From Natrinema salsiterrestre (GTDB lineage Archaea; Halobacteriota; Halobacteria; Halobacteriales; Natrialbaceae), in assembly GCF_029502005.1 (NCBI RefSeq), contig NZ_JAMQOT010000006.1, forward strand, positions 219,497 to 283,496: a DNA stretch of 64,000 nt. Reading direction: 5' to 3'. The position numbers were made by a program, and so were the translations under genes. Each line of letters opens with the position of its first letter. Position 1 is the first letter of the stretch. The notes beneath the pieces are model-generated. The model made no database searches and was not told the DNA's origin. It saw only the letters and a program-made list of their open reading frames with translations. Shown here piece by piece: positions 27,918 to 36,820 of this stretch.

Positions 27918-29297
27918 TCACTCCAACCCCCCATCGACGGCGGTCGGAGCCTCGGCGGAAACCGGCTCGAGCGCCGCGGAAAAGTGACGGAGCTCCGGAA
28001 CCGCGGGGTCGGAGACGATCTCGAGGCCGGACACCTCCTCGCGCCGCTCGAGGACGGCCGCGGCCGTCTCGACGACGTGCTCGAAGTGCTCCCGGTGGTA
28101 GGTCCGGCGCGGGACCGCGAGCCGGACCAGTTCCGGACGGTCGGTCTCGGGGAACGCGAAGCTCCCGAGTTCGACGCCCCTGACTCCGCCCTCTCGGTAC
28201 AGTTCGCAGACCAGCGCCTGCCCCGGAAACTCGTCGGCCGGAATCCCCGGAAACGTCGCCCCGGCGTCGAGGTAGACCGCGTGGCCGCCGACCGGTTCGT
28301 ATACCGGAAGGCCGGCCTCCTCGAGCATCGCGCCGAGTTCGCGGACCTGTTCGACCCGGTCTTCGACGTACGACTCCTCGACGGCCTCGCGCAGGCCGAC
28401 GGCCATCGCGGCGACGTCTCGACCGGCCATCCCGCCGTACGTGGGAAAGCCCTCGTAGAGGATCGCGCGCTGTTTGCACCGCTCGAAGAGCTCCTCGTCG
28501 TCGGTCGCGACGAAGCCGCCGACGTTCACGAGCCCGTCTTTCTTCCCGCTCATGACGAGCGCGTCGGCGTAGCCGAGTTGCTCGCGGGCGACCTCGGCGA
28601 CCGTCGCGTCGGCGTACTCGTCCTCGCGTCGGGTCACGAAGGAGGCGTTCTCGGCGAACCGGCAGGCGTCGATCACGAACGCGGCATCGATCTCGTCGGC
28701 GAACGCGCGGACGCGACGGGTGTTTTCGACGCTGACCGGCTGGCCCGCAGCCGAGTTGTTCGTCACCGTCAGGATCACCAGCGGGACGCGCTCCGCGCCG
28801 ACCTCGTCGACGACCGCTCGCGCCCGCTCGAGCGAGAAGTTCCCCTTGAACGGCTCGTTCGCCTCCGGGTCGTGGGCCGCCGGAACCGGACAGTCGACCG
28901 GATCTGCGCCCTGATTCGAGACGTGCGCTCGCGTCGTATCGAAGTGGGTGTTGTTGAGGGCGACGTCGCCCTCGGAGAGCAGCGTACCGTAGAGGACGTT
29001 CTCCGCGCCGCGGCCCTGGTGGGTCGGCACCACGTGCTCGAATCCCATCACGTCCGCGACCGCGGACTCGAGGCGATCGAAACTCGACGAGCCGGCGTAC
29101 GCCTCGTCGCCCCGCATGAGCGCGGCCCACTGGTCGTCGCTCATCGCACCCGTTCCGCTATCGGTCAACAGGTCGATGAAGACGTCGTCAGCGGAGAGCT
29201 CGAACACGTTGTACCCCGCCTCCTCGAGCGCCGTCGCTCGTCGTTCCCTCGATGGCAACTGAATTCGCTCGACGACCTTCGACTTGTACGCGACCAT
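27918..29297 (-). CDS. tnaA: Tryptophanase (beta-eliminating PLP lyase)
   Basis: 459 residues. PLP-dependent beta-elimination of tryptophan to indole, pyruvate and ammonia, or tyrosine to phenol if it is a tyrosine phenol-lyase. The order of motifs is as in the family: LTDSGTGAMSDDQWAALMRGDEAYAGSSSF, VVPTHQGRGAENVLYGTLL, TVTNNSAAGQPVSVENTR, DACRFAENASF, the PLP lysine in LVMSGKKDGLVNVGG and FPTYGGMAGRDVAAMAVGL. The neighbouring genes give no clue. The upstream region (29298-29567) holds degenerate 33-bp repeats instead of a clean promoter. Confidence 0.9.
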   Translation of the reverse strand: MVAYKSKVVERIQLPSRERRATALEEAGYNVFELSADDVFIDLLTDSGTGAMSDDQWAALMRGDEAYAGSSSFDRLESAVADVMGFEHVVPTHQGRGAENVLYGTLLSEGDVALNNTHFDTTRAHVSNQGADPVDCPVPAAHDPEANEPFKGNFSLERARAVVDEVGAERVPLVILTVTNNSAAGQPVSVENTRRVRAFADEIDAAFVIDACRFAENASFVTRREDEYADATVAEVAREQLGYADALVMSGKKDGLVNVGGFVATDDEELFERCKQRAILYEGFPTYGGMAGRDVAAMAVGLREAVEESYVEDRVEQVRELGAMLEEAGLPVYEPVGGHAVYLDAGATFPGIPADEFPGQALVCELYREGGVRGVELGSFAFPETDRPELVRLAVPRRTYHREHFEHVVETAAAVLERREEVSGLEIVSDPAVPELRHFSAALEPVSAEAPTAVDGGLE

Positions 29298-29415
29298 GGC
29301 CGTCCGTCACCGCGGCGCGTGTTCAGTCTAGCTGGCGTCTTGTGACCGTCGATGGCTCGAGCCATGCCCTTCCGGACGGATCGGCGCATCGATGGACGGA
29401 ATCGAGAGGTCCGTT

Positions 29416-29514
29416 GATGGACGGGGTCACGGAACCGACGGGCGAAACGATGGACGGGTCCACGAGATCGACAGGCGCAACGATGGACGTGGCTACGAAA
29501 TCGGCGGGCACACC
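29416..29514. repeat. Three degenerate 33-bp tandem units upstream of tryptophanase
   Basis: GATGGACG recurs at 29416, 29449 and 29482, exactly 33 bases apart; an additional copy at 29391 is 25 bases from the first. Between the copies the pattern of CACGAAATCGACGGGCG-like words is also partly conserved. The block lies in the spacer between tnaA and an acidic hypothetical gene, so it is a decayed minisatellite or an incidental coding-like relic. Confidence 0.55.
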
Positions 29515-29567
29515 GCCGACGATCGACGGCGACAGTACGATCGAACTCGCTCGCGTCCGTCGACGAA

Positions 29568-30083
29568 TCAGTACGCGTCGGACCCGGCAGTGCCGAAGGC
29601 ATCGTCGGCCACCCGCGTCGTCGTCGGATCGCCGACGAGTTCCAGCTCGTCGGTCCCGCCGTCGCGGAGAACGAGCGTCTCGAACGAGGCGTCGTCGCTC
29701 GAGTCCGAATCGGTGGATTCGAGACTTTCGACGGAATCATCGGTAGCAGTCGCCCGGTCAGGGGTCGAAGCAGTCGCAGTGAGTGCGTCGAGCTCGGCCG
29801 CGGTGGCGTCGATCGCGTCGCCGTCGTCCCGGACGGTCGCGTCCGCATCCCCGGCGAACTCGCTCTCGAAAGCGGCCTCACGGCTCCAGTCAGTCGTCTC
29901 GTCACCGAGATCGGCGAACAGTTCCGCGGCGGTCGCGTCGCTGATCTCGTCGGGCTCTGGGTCGTGTTTCCCGCCGCTTTCGACGAGTTCGGCCGGCGTC
30001 TCCGCGCCGCACGCCTCGAGGATCGCGTCCGGATCGGCCTCGACGTCCTCGAACACCTCCGTGACGGTCGAATCGGTACTCAT
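29568..30083 (-). CDS. Acidic, Thr/Ala/Asp-rich haloarchaeal hypothetical protein
   Basis: 171 residues starting at MSTDSTVTEVFEDVEADPDAILEACGAETPAELVESGG; the frame continues upstream to 30170, but the ATG at 30083 fits a short conserved N terminus (VFEDVEADPDAILEACGAETPAELVE). The rest is a low-complexity acidic region, then FETLVLRDGGTDELELVGDPTTTRVADDAFGTAGSDAY. No domain or membrane segment. The N-terminal 40 residues resemble an alpha-helical motif repeated in several small haloarchaeal proteins; function unknown. Confidence 0.6.
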   Translation of the reverse strand: MSTDSTVTEVFEDVEADPDAILEACGAETPAELVESGGKHDPEPDEISDATAAELFADLGDETTDWSREAAFESEFAGDADATVRDDGDAIDATAAELDALTATASTPDRATATDDSVESLESTDSDSSDDASFETLVLRDGGTDELELVGDPTTTRVADDAFGTAGSDAY

Positions 30084-30239
30084 GACTCCGTCGCCACTCC
30101 GGTCGGCCTTCGTTACGCTGTCATTACCGCGGAACGAGGCTCTCGACACCGTCGTTAATACGACGTTCACGTCTGATCGGTCGATCGAAGCGCAGCGCGA
30201 TACCGAGGTAGAAAGCGTCGAGCGCAGCGATCGCTCGGG

Positions 30240-31418
30240 CTAGAACAGGTCCTGAGTCAGCTCGAGGGTCTCCTCGCGGTCGTCCCAGTCGACGAACAGC
30301 GCGACGCTGGTCGCGCTCGTGATGATGTCCTGCAGGTGGATCCGGGCCTCCGCGAGCGGGTTGACGATCTCGCTGATGATCCCGGGCTGATTGGGGAGTT
30401 CCCCGCCGGTGACCCGGATGACGGCGATCGGCGAGTCGACGGTGACGCTCGAGAGCGCGTCGCGGGCGATGACCTCCCGGTGGAGGATGTTCTCGGCTCG
30501 CTCGGCCTCCTCCTCGTCGATGTAGAAGGTGATCGTGTCCATACCGCTGGCGACGGCGTCGACGTTGACGTCGCTCTCGGCGAGCGCCTCCGAGAGGTGG
30601 TTGAAGACGCCGGGCTCGTTGCGGATCGCTCGGCCGGCGACGGTCAGGCAGGCCAGGGGCCGCTCGCGCAGGTCGACGAGGTTTCTGAACTCGCCTTCGA
30701 TGCTCGTCCCGCCCGAGAGGAGGTCCCCGTGCTGGTAGTGGACGACGCGAACGTCCAGATTGCCGCCCTTGTAGGACAGCGCGGAGGGGGCGACGACCTC
30801 GGCTCCGCGGAAGGAGAGGTTTCGGAGTTCGTCGACGGAGATCTCGCCGACGTTCCGCGCGCCTTCGACGACGTGTGGATCGCCGGTCATGACGCCCTCG
30901 ACGTCGGTCACGATGACGACCTCGTCGGCGTCCATGTACTTGCCCATCATGACCGCCGTCGTGTCGCTGCCACCGCGACCCAGCGTCGTGATCGAGCCCT
31001 CCGGGCCCTCGGCGAGGAAGCCGGTGAGGACCGGCACCGTCCCGTCGAGATCCGCTGCGACCTCCTGAGCGCGTTTCTGCGTTTCCTCGACGTTGACCTC
31101 GCCGTACTCGTCGGTGACGACGGGCCACCGCTCGCTGCCGGGCTCGAGGAAGATCGCATCGATTCCGCGGGCCGACAGCGCGGCCTTGAGCATGCGGACC
31201 GACGTCCGCTCGCCCATGCTGACGATCTGAGCGCGGTCGGCTTCGTCGGTCTCGAAGCTGATCTCGTCGAGCAGTTCGTCGGTGGTCGACCCCATCGCGC
31301 TGGCGACGACGGCGATCTCGTGACCGTCCTCGACGGCCGCGGCGATCGAATCCGCGGCGCGGTTGATCCGGTCACCGCTCCCCAGACTCGTGCCGCCGAA
31401 CTTCGCTACGACGCGCAT
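30240..31418 (-). CDS. lysC: Aspartate kinase
   Basis: 392 residues. Phosphorylates aspartate for threonine, methionine and lysine biosynthesis. The kinase domain opens VVAKFGGTSLGSGDRI (KFGGTS signature) and contains GRGGSDTTAVMMGKYMDADEVVIVTDVEGVMTGDPHVVEGARNV. Two ACT domains follow (about 255-392; ERPLACLTVAGRAIRNEPGVFNHLSEALAE and IAVIRVTGGELPNQPGIISEIVNPLAE), the usual allosteric site. Length is a little short of bacterial LysC because the linker between the kinase and ACT domains is compact. Confidence 0.95.
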   Translation of the reverse strand: MRVVAKFGGTSLGSGDRINRAADSIAAAVEDGHEIAVVASAMGSTTDELLDEISFETDEADRAQIVSMGERTSVRMLKAALSARGIDAIFLEPGSERWPVVTDEYGEVNVEETQKRAQEVAADLDGTVPVLTGFLAEGPEGSITTLGRGGSDTTAVMMGKYMDADEVVIVTDVEGVMTGDPHVVEGARNVGEISVDELRNLSFRGAEVVAPSALSYKGGNLDVRVVHYQHGDLLSGGTSIEGEFRNLVDLRERPLACLTVAGRAIRNEPGVFNHLSEALAESDVNVDAVASGMDTITFYIDEEEAERAENILHREVIARDALSSVTVDSPIAVIRVTGGELPNQPGIISEIVNPLAEARIHLQDIITSATSVALFVDWDDREETLELTQDLF

Positions 31419-31623
31419 ACTGACACCTCACGGGCTGCGTGCGTTACGGTGGTGTGGCTCATACTGCGTTCGTAACCAGAGCGCGCAGATAACTGTGTCC
31501 CATCGTCCCCGTTTTTATTCGGGCCGGACGGGGCGAGTCCGACCCCAGCGGACGGGATCGACTCGTTCGTGGCGATGCGCCGCGACTGGGATTTATTATC
31601 GTGGGCAGCATTACCATCCGTCG

Positions 31624-32061
31624 ATGAACGTACGGGACGCACTCGAGGCCGACGCAGACGCGCTCGCGTCGATCGCGGACTCCCCGACCGACGTGATGCG
31701 GAATCTCGTCCACGACCGGACGGTGCGCGTCGCCGAGGACGGGAGCCACGATCCCAACGCGGACGTCTCCGGGTCGCAGTACGACGGCTCCGATCCCGAG
31801 GACCTGCTGGGGTTCATCAGCTTCGACGCGCGGGAGGATACCGTCCACGTCACCCAGCTCGACGGGACGAAGGAGGCCTGCAAGCGGCTGCTGGCCGAAC
31901 CGGTTCGCTTCGCCGAGCGCGAGTCGATGGCCGTCGAAGTCCTGGCGGCACGGGACGCCGACTCCATCGAGACCGCTGCCGAGGACCTCGGCTTCGATCG
32001 ACGCGGCCGCGGCCCGCGGTTCGACGGCTCCCCGACGGTCCGGTTTCGACTCGAGCCGTAG
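31624..32061 (+). CDS. GNAT-like acetyltransferase, haloarchaeal
   Basis: 145 residues. N terminus MNVRDALEADADALASIADSP and RNLVHDRTVRVAED are GNAT strand/helix elements; a cofactor region is not clearly visible. The centre reads GFISFDAREDTVHVTQLDGTKEACKRLLAEPVRFAERESMAVEVLAARDADSIETAAEDLGFDRRG, which has GNAT-like alternation, but the R-x-x-G-x-G motif is not obvious. Start at 31624, because the upstream frame runs into lysC leader DNA. A TTTATTATCG box lies about 30 bases before the ATG. Activity uncertain. Confidence 0.6.
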   Translation: MNVRDALEADADALASIADSPTDVMRNLVHDRTVRVAEDGSHDPNADVSGSQYDGSDPEDLLGFISFDAREDTVHVTQLDGTKEACKRLLAEPVRFAERESMAVEVLAARDADSIETAAEDLGFDRRGRGPRFDGSPTVRFRLEP

Positions 32062-32245
32062 GATCGGTCAGTGACGCCGGCTCTCGGCGTCGAACGGATT
32101 CGATCGATCCGGTCGCCCGTTTCGGACCCGATTCCGGAGACAGTTCCGGTGCCCGTCGCGGGCGATCTCTCCCCGTTCGTCTCAACGTATCAGTCTTGCA
32201 ACTATCCGAAGGGATTATTACCGTTAACGGTGCCTCCGGTGGTGT

Positions 32246-33928
32246 ATGCCATCGAACCATAACGTGCCCGGGTACGAGGAGACTCGAGCGGAGTTCACGT
32301 GGGATCGGATCTACGACGAGGCGGCGTGGGATGCCCCGTCAGAACTGAACATCGCACACGAGGTCTGCGATCGACACGCCGAGAACAGGGAGACGGTCGC
32401 GCTCTACCAGGTCGGTGAGGACGGCGAGTTGACCACGCTGACCTTCTGGGAACTGGCCGAGCGGACGAACCGGTTCGCGAACGTCCTCGAGTCGCTCGGG
32501 ATCGAGCGGGGCGACCGCGTCTTCTCGTACATGCCGCGGATCCCCGCACACTACGTCGCGCTGGTCGGGACGCTCAAACGCGGGGCCGTCTTCGGCGGGA
32601 TCAACGAGCGGTTCGGTCCCGACGGTATCTCCTATCGGCTCGACGACTGCGACGCGAAGGCGATCGTCACCACCGCCGCGAACCGAGACACCGTGGCGGC
32701 CGCGCTCGAGGACGCCCCCTCGGTCGAACACGTCATCGTCGTCAGCGACGACGGAACGGGAATTCGGCGGGGCGACGCGAGCTACCACAGCGAGATGGAG
32801 ACGGCGAGCCGCGAGTACGAGCCGGCCGACACCGGCGGCGAGGACGACGCGCTGCTGTACTACACCAGCGGGACGACCGGGCTGGCGAAGGGCGTCCTCC
32901 ACAAACACCGATGGGTCGCCGGCGTCGCCGCCACCCAGAAGTACTCGGTCGATCTCCGGGAGGGCGATCTGTACTGGTCCACGGCGGACCTCGGCTGGCT
33001 GACCGGGCCGATCAACACCCTCGGTGCCTGGTTCTGGGGGACCGCGCTGTTCACCTACGAGGGCGAGTTCGACCCCGAGGAGTGGGCCGACCTGCTCGAC
33101 ACCTACCCGATCTCGGTCCTGTTCTCGGTCCCGACGGCCTACCGCATGCTCCGCGAGCACGAGGACGTCCTCGAGGACGTGTCGCTCGATCTGCGGCACG
33201 CGCTGTCGATCGGCGAACCGCTCTCGGCGGGCGTCGTCGAGTGGGGCGAAGCGACCCTCGGCGTCACGATCCACGACACCTACGGCCAGACCGAGACGGG
33301 GAACATGATCATCGACAACTACCCGACGATGGACGTTCGGCCGGGATCGATGGGGAAGCCCCTACCGGGTATCGAAGCCGCGGTCGTCGATCCGGAGACG
33401 GGCGAAGTGCTCGAGCCCGGCGAAACGGGCGAGATTGCCCAGCGCGGCGACTACCCCTGCTTCTTCGCGGAGTACTGGGAAAAGCCGGAGAAGACGGACT
33501 CGTGTTTCGTCGACGGCCCCGACGGGGAATGGTATCTGTCCGGTGATCTCGCACACACGGACGAAGACGGGTACTTCTGGTTCGAGGGCCGGGCCGACGA
33601 CGTCATCCTCTCCTCGGGCTACCGGATCGGCCCGTTCGAAGTCGAGAGCTCGCTGGGCGAGCACGAGGCCGTCGCCGAAGCCGCCGTCGTTCCCAAACCC
33701 CACCGCGAGCGCGGGAACATCGTGAAGGCCTACGTCGTCCCCAGCGAGGACGCGACGCCCTCCGAGGCGCTCGAGGAGGAGATCAGCACCCACGTCCGGG
33801 AGGAACTCTCGGCCCACGAGTACCCCCGCGAGATCGAGTTCCGGGAGGAGCTGCCGAAGACGGTCACCGGGAAGATCCGTCGGACGGAGCTCCAGGACGA
33901 GGTCGACGGAGAAGCGCAGGCGGAGTGA
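32246..33928 (+). CDS. Acyl-CoA synthetase (acetate/medium-chain type)
   Basis: 560 residues. Ligates a short- or medium-chain acid to CoA with ATP. The P-loop is YYTSGTTGLAKGVLHKHRW (about 204-222). Further motifs are STADLGWLTGP, TYGQTETGNMI, YLSGDLAHTDEDGYFWFEGRADDVILSSGYRIGPFEVES and the catalytic-lysine segment PKTVTGKIRRTEL (near 540-552). The complete A1-A10 series and the C-terminal lid are present, in contrast with the truncated relative at 15365-16612. The nearby regulatory region (32062-32245) holds no other gene. Confidence 0.9.
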   Translation: MPSNHNVPGYEETRAEFTWDRIYDEAAWDAPSELNIAHEVCDRHAENRETVALYQVGEDGELTTLTFWELAERTNRFANVLESLGIERGDRVFSYMPRIPAHYVALVGTLKRGAVFGGINERFGPDGISYRLDDCDAKAIVTTAANRDTVAAALEDAPSVEHVIVVSDDGTGIRRGDASYHSEMETASREYEPADTGGEDDALLYYTSGTTGLAKGVLHKHRWVAGVAATQKYSVDLREGDLYWSTADLGWLTGPINTLGAWFWGTALFTYEGEFDPEEWADLLDTYPISVLFSVPTAYRMLREHEDVLEDVSLDLRHALSIGEPLSAGVVEWGEATLGVTIHDTYGQTETGNMIIDNYPTMDVRPGSMGKPLPGIEAAVVDPETGEVLEPGETGEIAQRGDYPCFFAEYWEKPEKTDSCFVDGPDGEWYLSGDLAHTDEDGYFWFEGRADDVILSSGYRIGPFEVESSLGEHEAVAEAAVVPKPHRERGNIVKAYVVPSEDATPSEALEEEISTHVREELSAHEYPREIEFREELPKTVTGKIRRTELQDEVDGEAQAE

Positions 33929-33979
33929 CGACCGGTCCCGCGTCTCGAGGCGAGCGGGTCGGTGTCGGCCGGCGTCCGG

Positions 33980-35635
33980 TCAACTGAACTTTCGGACCGT
34001 CACGTCCAGCGTATCCAGATCGACGATCGGGGCGAACCCGGCGTCGGGATCGATGTTGACGCTCTTCTGGAAGTCCGTCTGGGCCTGCCAGCAGCCGGAG
34101 TTGATCGCGAGCACGTCGTGGTACTTGCCGAAGCCGAGCTTGTGGACGTGACCCGTGTGGAAGATGTCGGGCACCTCGTCGATGATGAGGTAGTCCTTCT
34201 CTTCGGGCGCCAGTCGGGTGTGACCGCCGAACTGCGGCGCGACGTGGCGCTTCTTGAGGAGGTGGTACATCGCCTTGTGCGGATCGTCGTAGCTGGCCTT
34301 TTCTTCCGGGAGCTCCGCGATGACTTCGTCCAGCGAGACGCCGTGGTACATCAGGACGGAGACGCCCTCGAGAGTTACCATCGACGGGTTGCTCACGATC
34401 TGGGGGTCGTGTGCGGACATGATCTCCCGGAGTTCCTCGTCGAACCCCGGCTGCGGTTCCGCGAGTCGGACCGCGTCGTGGTTGCCCGGAATCATGACGA
34501 CCTCGATGTCGCCCGGAATCTTCTTCAGGTGCTCGCTGAACGCCTCGTACTGCTCGTAGATGTCGACGATGTCCAGTTCCTCGTCCTGGTCGGGGTAGAC
34601 GCCGACGCCTTCGACCATGTCGCCCGCGAGCAGCAGGTACTCGACGTGCTGGGCCTCCGGCGTGTGGAGCCAGTCGGCGAAGGCGTTCCACGCGTCGGCC
34701 ATGAACTCCTGACTGCCGACGTGGACGTCGCTGATCAGCGCCGCCTGCACGTGGCGCTCCGCGGTCGACGGCTCGTGGGTGCGGGGAACGTCCGGGAAGT
34801 GCATCGAGTCGACGAACGCGATCCCCGAATCGTCGGCCAGCGTCCCCTCCATCGCCAGCACTTCGTCGCAGAGTAACTCCTCGACGAGATCGGCGTACTC
34901 CCTGTCTTTCATCACGAGCCACGGGAACGTTCCCGTCGCGTCCTCGAGTTCGATCAGCCAGTGACCGCTGGCGGTCGACCGGATGTCGTTGACCAGTCCG
35001 ACCATCGCGACCTCGCTGCCTCCCGCCATTCCCTGAATGGCCGTCGCCGGGCGGTGATTGACCCGTCCCCGCAGTTTCGCACCCAGCCGATCGAGCCGGT
35101 CCCGGAAGACGGAGACGAAATCGTCGTACTCGCCCGTTCCCGTACTCTGGCCGGTCATATCGCCGACGATCTCGAGCGATCGCTGGGCCGGATCGGACGA
35201 TCGATTCGCCGACGGTGACCCCTCCGTTTCGACTGGAGACCGACCGACCGATTCCGCCCCCGTACCGGCCCCGGTTCCAGTTGAAACGGAGGGGGGCGAC
35301 TCCGCCGACGGCGAATCGCCGGCGGCGGCTGGGTCGATTCCCGTCGCAACGTCAGCGCTGGCGTCGGGGTCCGTCGTACTCGCATCGCCGGCGACGGAAC
35401 CCGAACCGGATCTCGAGGGAGCGTCCCCGTCGGTCGTCGAGAGGGCCGCCTCCACGTGATCGGTCCGAACGACCAGCGCGTCGTCGGGGATCTCCTCGAG
35501 GACGCGCTCGAGCGCCGCGGCCGGATCCTCGACCGCCGCGAGCCGGGTTACCGCCTCGCGCTCCGCGTTGTACCCGCGGCTCGTGAGTTCGCTGACGATT
35601 CGAGCGGGAGCCTCGAGTGGCACTACACGTCGCAT
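33980..35635 (-). CDS. polB: DNA polymerase II (PolD) small subunit DP1
   Basis: 551 residues. Exonuclease-fold subunit of the archaeal replicative polymerase D. The N terminus is about 1-80, followed by a Ser/Thr/Gly/Asp-rich disordered linker (about 72-165), the OB-fold (about 190-285; VSVFRDRLDRLGAKLRGRVNHRPATAIQ) and the calcineurin-like phosphodiesterase. Its metal motifs are visible: LISDVHVGSQEFMADAW, YLLLAGDMVEGVGV, VMIPGNHDAV and FHTGHVHKLGFGKYHD. The linker coding sequence contains an inverted pair of ORB-like elements (35218-35240 and 35274-35296). The stretch from DP1 to orc1 and the origin is a conserved archaeal replication neighbourhood. Confidence 0.95.
   Translation of the reverse strand: MRRVVPLEAPARIVSELTSRGYNAEREAVTRLAAVEDPAAALERVLEEIPDDALVVRTDHVEAALSTTDGDAPSRSGSGSVAGDASTTDPDASADVATGIDPAAAGDSPSAESPPSVSTGTGAGTGAESVGRSPVETEGSPSANRSSDPAQRSLEIVGDMTGQSTGTGEYDDFVSVFRDRLDRLGAKLRGRVNHRPATAIQGMAGGSEVAMVGLVNDIRSTASGHWLIELEDATGTFPWLVMKDREYADLVEELLCDEVLAMEGTLADDSGIAFVDSMHFPDVPRTHEPSTAERHVQAALISDVHVGSQEFMADAWNAFADWLHTPEAQHVEYLLLAGDMVEGVGVYPDQDEELDIVDIYEQYEAFSEHLKKIPGDIEVVMIPGNHDAVRLAEPQPGFDEELREIMSAHDPQIVSNPSMVTLEGVSVLMYHGVSLDEVIAELPEEKASYDDPHKAMYHLLKKRHVAPQFGGHTRLAPEEKDYLIIDEVPDIFHTGHVHKLGFGKYHDVLAINSGCWQAQTDFQKSVNIDPDAGFAPIVDLDTLDVTVRKFS
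35218..35240 (-). repeat. ORB-like element A, inside the DP1 coding sequence
   Basis: ACCCCTCCGTTTCGACTGG matches the reverse form of the haloarchaeal origin recognition box (C-string followed by GTTTCGA-G-TGGA). It encodes part of the linker residues SPVETEG. It faces away from the next copy at 35274. Confidence 0.5.
35274..35296 (+). repeat. ORB-like element B, inside the DP1 coding sequence
   Basis: GTTCCAGTTGAAACGGAG followed by a G run. It is nearly identical to the forward box at 40774-40800 of the origin and starts 34 bases from element A, so the two form a divergent pair. It encodes linker residues PPSVSTG. Confidence 0.55.
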
Positions 35636-35769
35636 TCGCGAGCGCGGGCAAAAGGATAGCGGATCCCCCGCCGACGAGAGGTCGGTCCGGTCGGACGGGA
35701 TCGGCTCTAGCGTGTAACTAACGCGTACGGAACCATCGCTGAACGAGCCCGCATCACTCGCGTAGAGCC

Positions 35770-35791
35770 TGTAGGTGTCATATCACCTGCA
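35770..35791. promoter_or_regulatory. Inverted repeat upstream of the first signal peptidase
   Basis: TGTAGGTG and CACCTGCA flank TCATAT with one mismatch, 56 bases upstream of the ATG at 35848. Possible operator; no known consensus assigned. Confidence 0.3.
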
Positions 35792-35847
35792 TAGACCGCC
35801 GAGCATCGCCGGAAGTTTGATGCGTAGTTCGCCGTAACCGGTTCCCA

Positions 35848-36723
35848 ATGGACGGTCCCGACGCCGGCGAACGGAACGACGAGCGATCCGACCTTCGCGA
35901 CGCGCGTTCGGGACCGCAGCGTTCGACGGACGACCCCGGCAATCGTCGGCCGCGGTCCGGCGCGACGGAACGCCCCGATCGCGACGGGGTCACGATCGAT
36001 GACGACGGGATGCTCCGCTGGTTCCTCGAGTCCGACGACCGGACCGTCACGGTCTGTCGGGACGCCGCGACGGTCGTCGCTCTCGTCCTCGTGATCGGTC
36101 TCCTCCTGTTCGGTATCAACGGGACCTGGCCGCCGTTCGTCGCCGTCGAGAGCGGGAGCATGGAGCCCAACATCCGGGAAGGGGATCTCGTATTCATCGT
36201 CGACGACGGCCGGTTCGTCGGCGACGATGCCGTCGCCGGAACCGGTATCGTCTCCCTCGAGAGCGGACGGGAGAGCGGCCACGAGAAGTTCGACGCTCCG
36301 GGCGACGTCATCGTGTTCATGCCGAACGGCGATCCGAGGCGGACGCCGACGATCCATCGCGCCCACTTCTGGGTCGAGGCGGGCGAGAACTGGGTCGCCA
36401 CGAAAGCCGATCGCGAGTTCACGAACGGCGCGAGCTGCAACGAGATACTCTCGTGTCCGGCACCCCACGACGGGTTCATCACGAAAGGCGACGCCAATCC
36501 GGGGTACGACCAGTTGCCGCAGTCTGGTGCGAAGACGACCGTCATCAGTCCGGAGTGGGTGACCGGAAAAGCGATGGCCCGCGCCCCGTGGCTCGGAGAA
36601 ATTCGATTGGCCGTCGGTTCGGTACAGGCGCTGACCGGGATCGGATCGGCCGCCATCGTCATCGCTACGGGTGTGCTCACGCTCGTCCTGCTCGGGGCGG
36701 CCGCCGGCGGCCGGGATCCGTAA
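35848..36723 (+). CDS. Signal peptidase I, archaeal SHD type (copy 1)
   Basis: 291 residues. An N-terminal acidic region (1-65) precedes a single transmembrane anchor (about 72-92, VVALVLVIGLLLFGI). The catalytic Ser is in VESGSMEPNIREGD, the His in TPTIHRAHFW and the Asp in FITKGDANPGYDQ, so this is the archaeal/ER Ser-His-Asp form rather than the bacterial Ser-Lys form. A second hydrophobic helix ends the protein (about 262-286). A closely similar paralogue follows 97 bases downstream on the same strand. Cleaves Sec signal peptides at the outer membrane face. Confidence 0.92.
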   Translation: MDGPDAGERNDERSDLRDARSGPQRSTDDPGNRRPRSGATERPDRDGVTIDDDGMLRWFLESDDRTVTVCRDAATVVALVLVIGLLLFGINGTWPPFVAVESGSMEPNIREGDLVFIVDDGRFVGDDAVAGTGIVSLESGRESGHEKFDAPGDVIVFMPNGDPRRTPTIHRAHFWVEAGENWVATKADREFTNGASCNEILSCPAPHDGFITKGDANPGYDQLPQSGAKTTVISPEWVTGKAMARAPWLGEIRLAVGSVQALTGIGSAAIVIATGVLTLVLLGAAAGGRDP

Positions 36724-36820
36724 TAGGCTCACCGAGGGTCTCGATTGCGATGGCGGAGCGCTCGATCGCCGAACGCCACGAACAGAAAGTTGATTGGCTG
36801 GCCGGGCAAAGGGAGTGACG

